A program made the translations under genes and the position numbers. This document shows positions 5,950 through 5,965 of a DNA stretch of 5,965 nucleotides, in pieces; positions within the stretch are counted from its first letter, which is position 1, and every line of letters begins with the position of its first letter. The notes under the pieces were generated by a model, which worked only from the letters and a program-made list of their open reading frames with translations, made no database searches and was not told where the DNA came from. Source of the DNA: Planctomycetaceae bacterium (lineage in GTDB: Bacteria > Planctomycetota > Planctomycetia > Pirellulales > Thermoguttaceae). The stretch is from NCBI GenBank assembly GCA_003532715.1, contig DOEZ01000566.1, forward strand, positions 1 through 5,965. The letters run 5' to 3'.

Positions 5950-5965
5950 CAGGTTCTTGAACCTG
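5950..5965. repeat. Perfect palindrome at the window edge
   Basis: CAGGTTC and GAACCTG (7 bases each) flank a TT loop, preceded by GGGTGGCC. The right arm ends exactly at the window edge, so the hairpin may be longer. It may be the start of a third spacer-repeat type or the stem of a terminator; a following T-tract cannot be checked. Confidence 0.5.

Overview
The window is about 6 kb of GC-rich, densely coding bacterial DNA with every gene on the + strand. The intergenic gaps carry two kinds of short periodic repeat: a 9-base NNCACGAAG unit and a roughly 10-base AACGCGGATN unit. From memory, such spacer repeats are common in Planctomycetota (Pirellula/Rhodopirellula-like genomes) and some neighbouring phyla. 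With the general protein style, they make a planctomycete the best guess, at moderate confidence. There are no RNA genes, CRISPR arrays, transposases or phage genes.

Layout: (1) 1-891 is the 3' part of an M20-fold protein (metallopeptidase-like) that enters from the left edge; several expected metal and catalytic residues appear to be replaced. (2) 881-1906 overlaps it by 11 bases and encodes a clear glucosyl-3-phosphoglycerate synthase (GpgS, GT81). (3) 1907-2061 is a spacer dominated by a large imperfect inverted repeat, 1936-2023. (4) 2062-3597 encodes a 511-residue GT-B (GT4-like) glycosyltransferase. (5) 3609-4511 follows after 11 bases and encodes a HAD-superfamily hydrolase with a DxYGT motif I. 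(6) 4512-4572 is a short spacer with a CACGAAG repeat. (7) 4573-5838 encodes a second, different GT4-like glycosyltransferase with a GTG start. (8) 5839-5965 is a non-coding tail with one copy of each repeat type and a palindrome at the window edge.

Together the genes look like a pathway for a glucosylglycerate-based compatible solute. GpgS would join an NDP-glucose to 3-phosphoglycerate, the HAD protein is the candidate phosphatase, and one or both GT4 enzymes would add further sugar. Mannosylglucosylglycerate (MGG), known from Petrotoga and, as I recall, reported in Rhodopirellula baltica, is the closest known product. MGG needs only one added sugar, so the second glycosyltransferase is unexplained: it may make a longer glycoside, use another acceptor, or belong to a different pathway. 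The GpgS call is strong. The functions of the two GT4 enzymes, the HAD protein and the M20-like protein rest on context.
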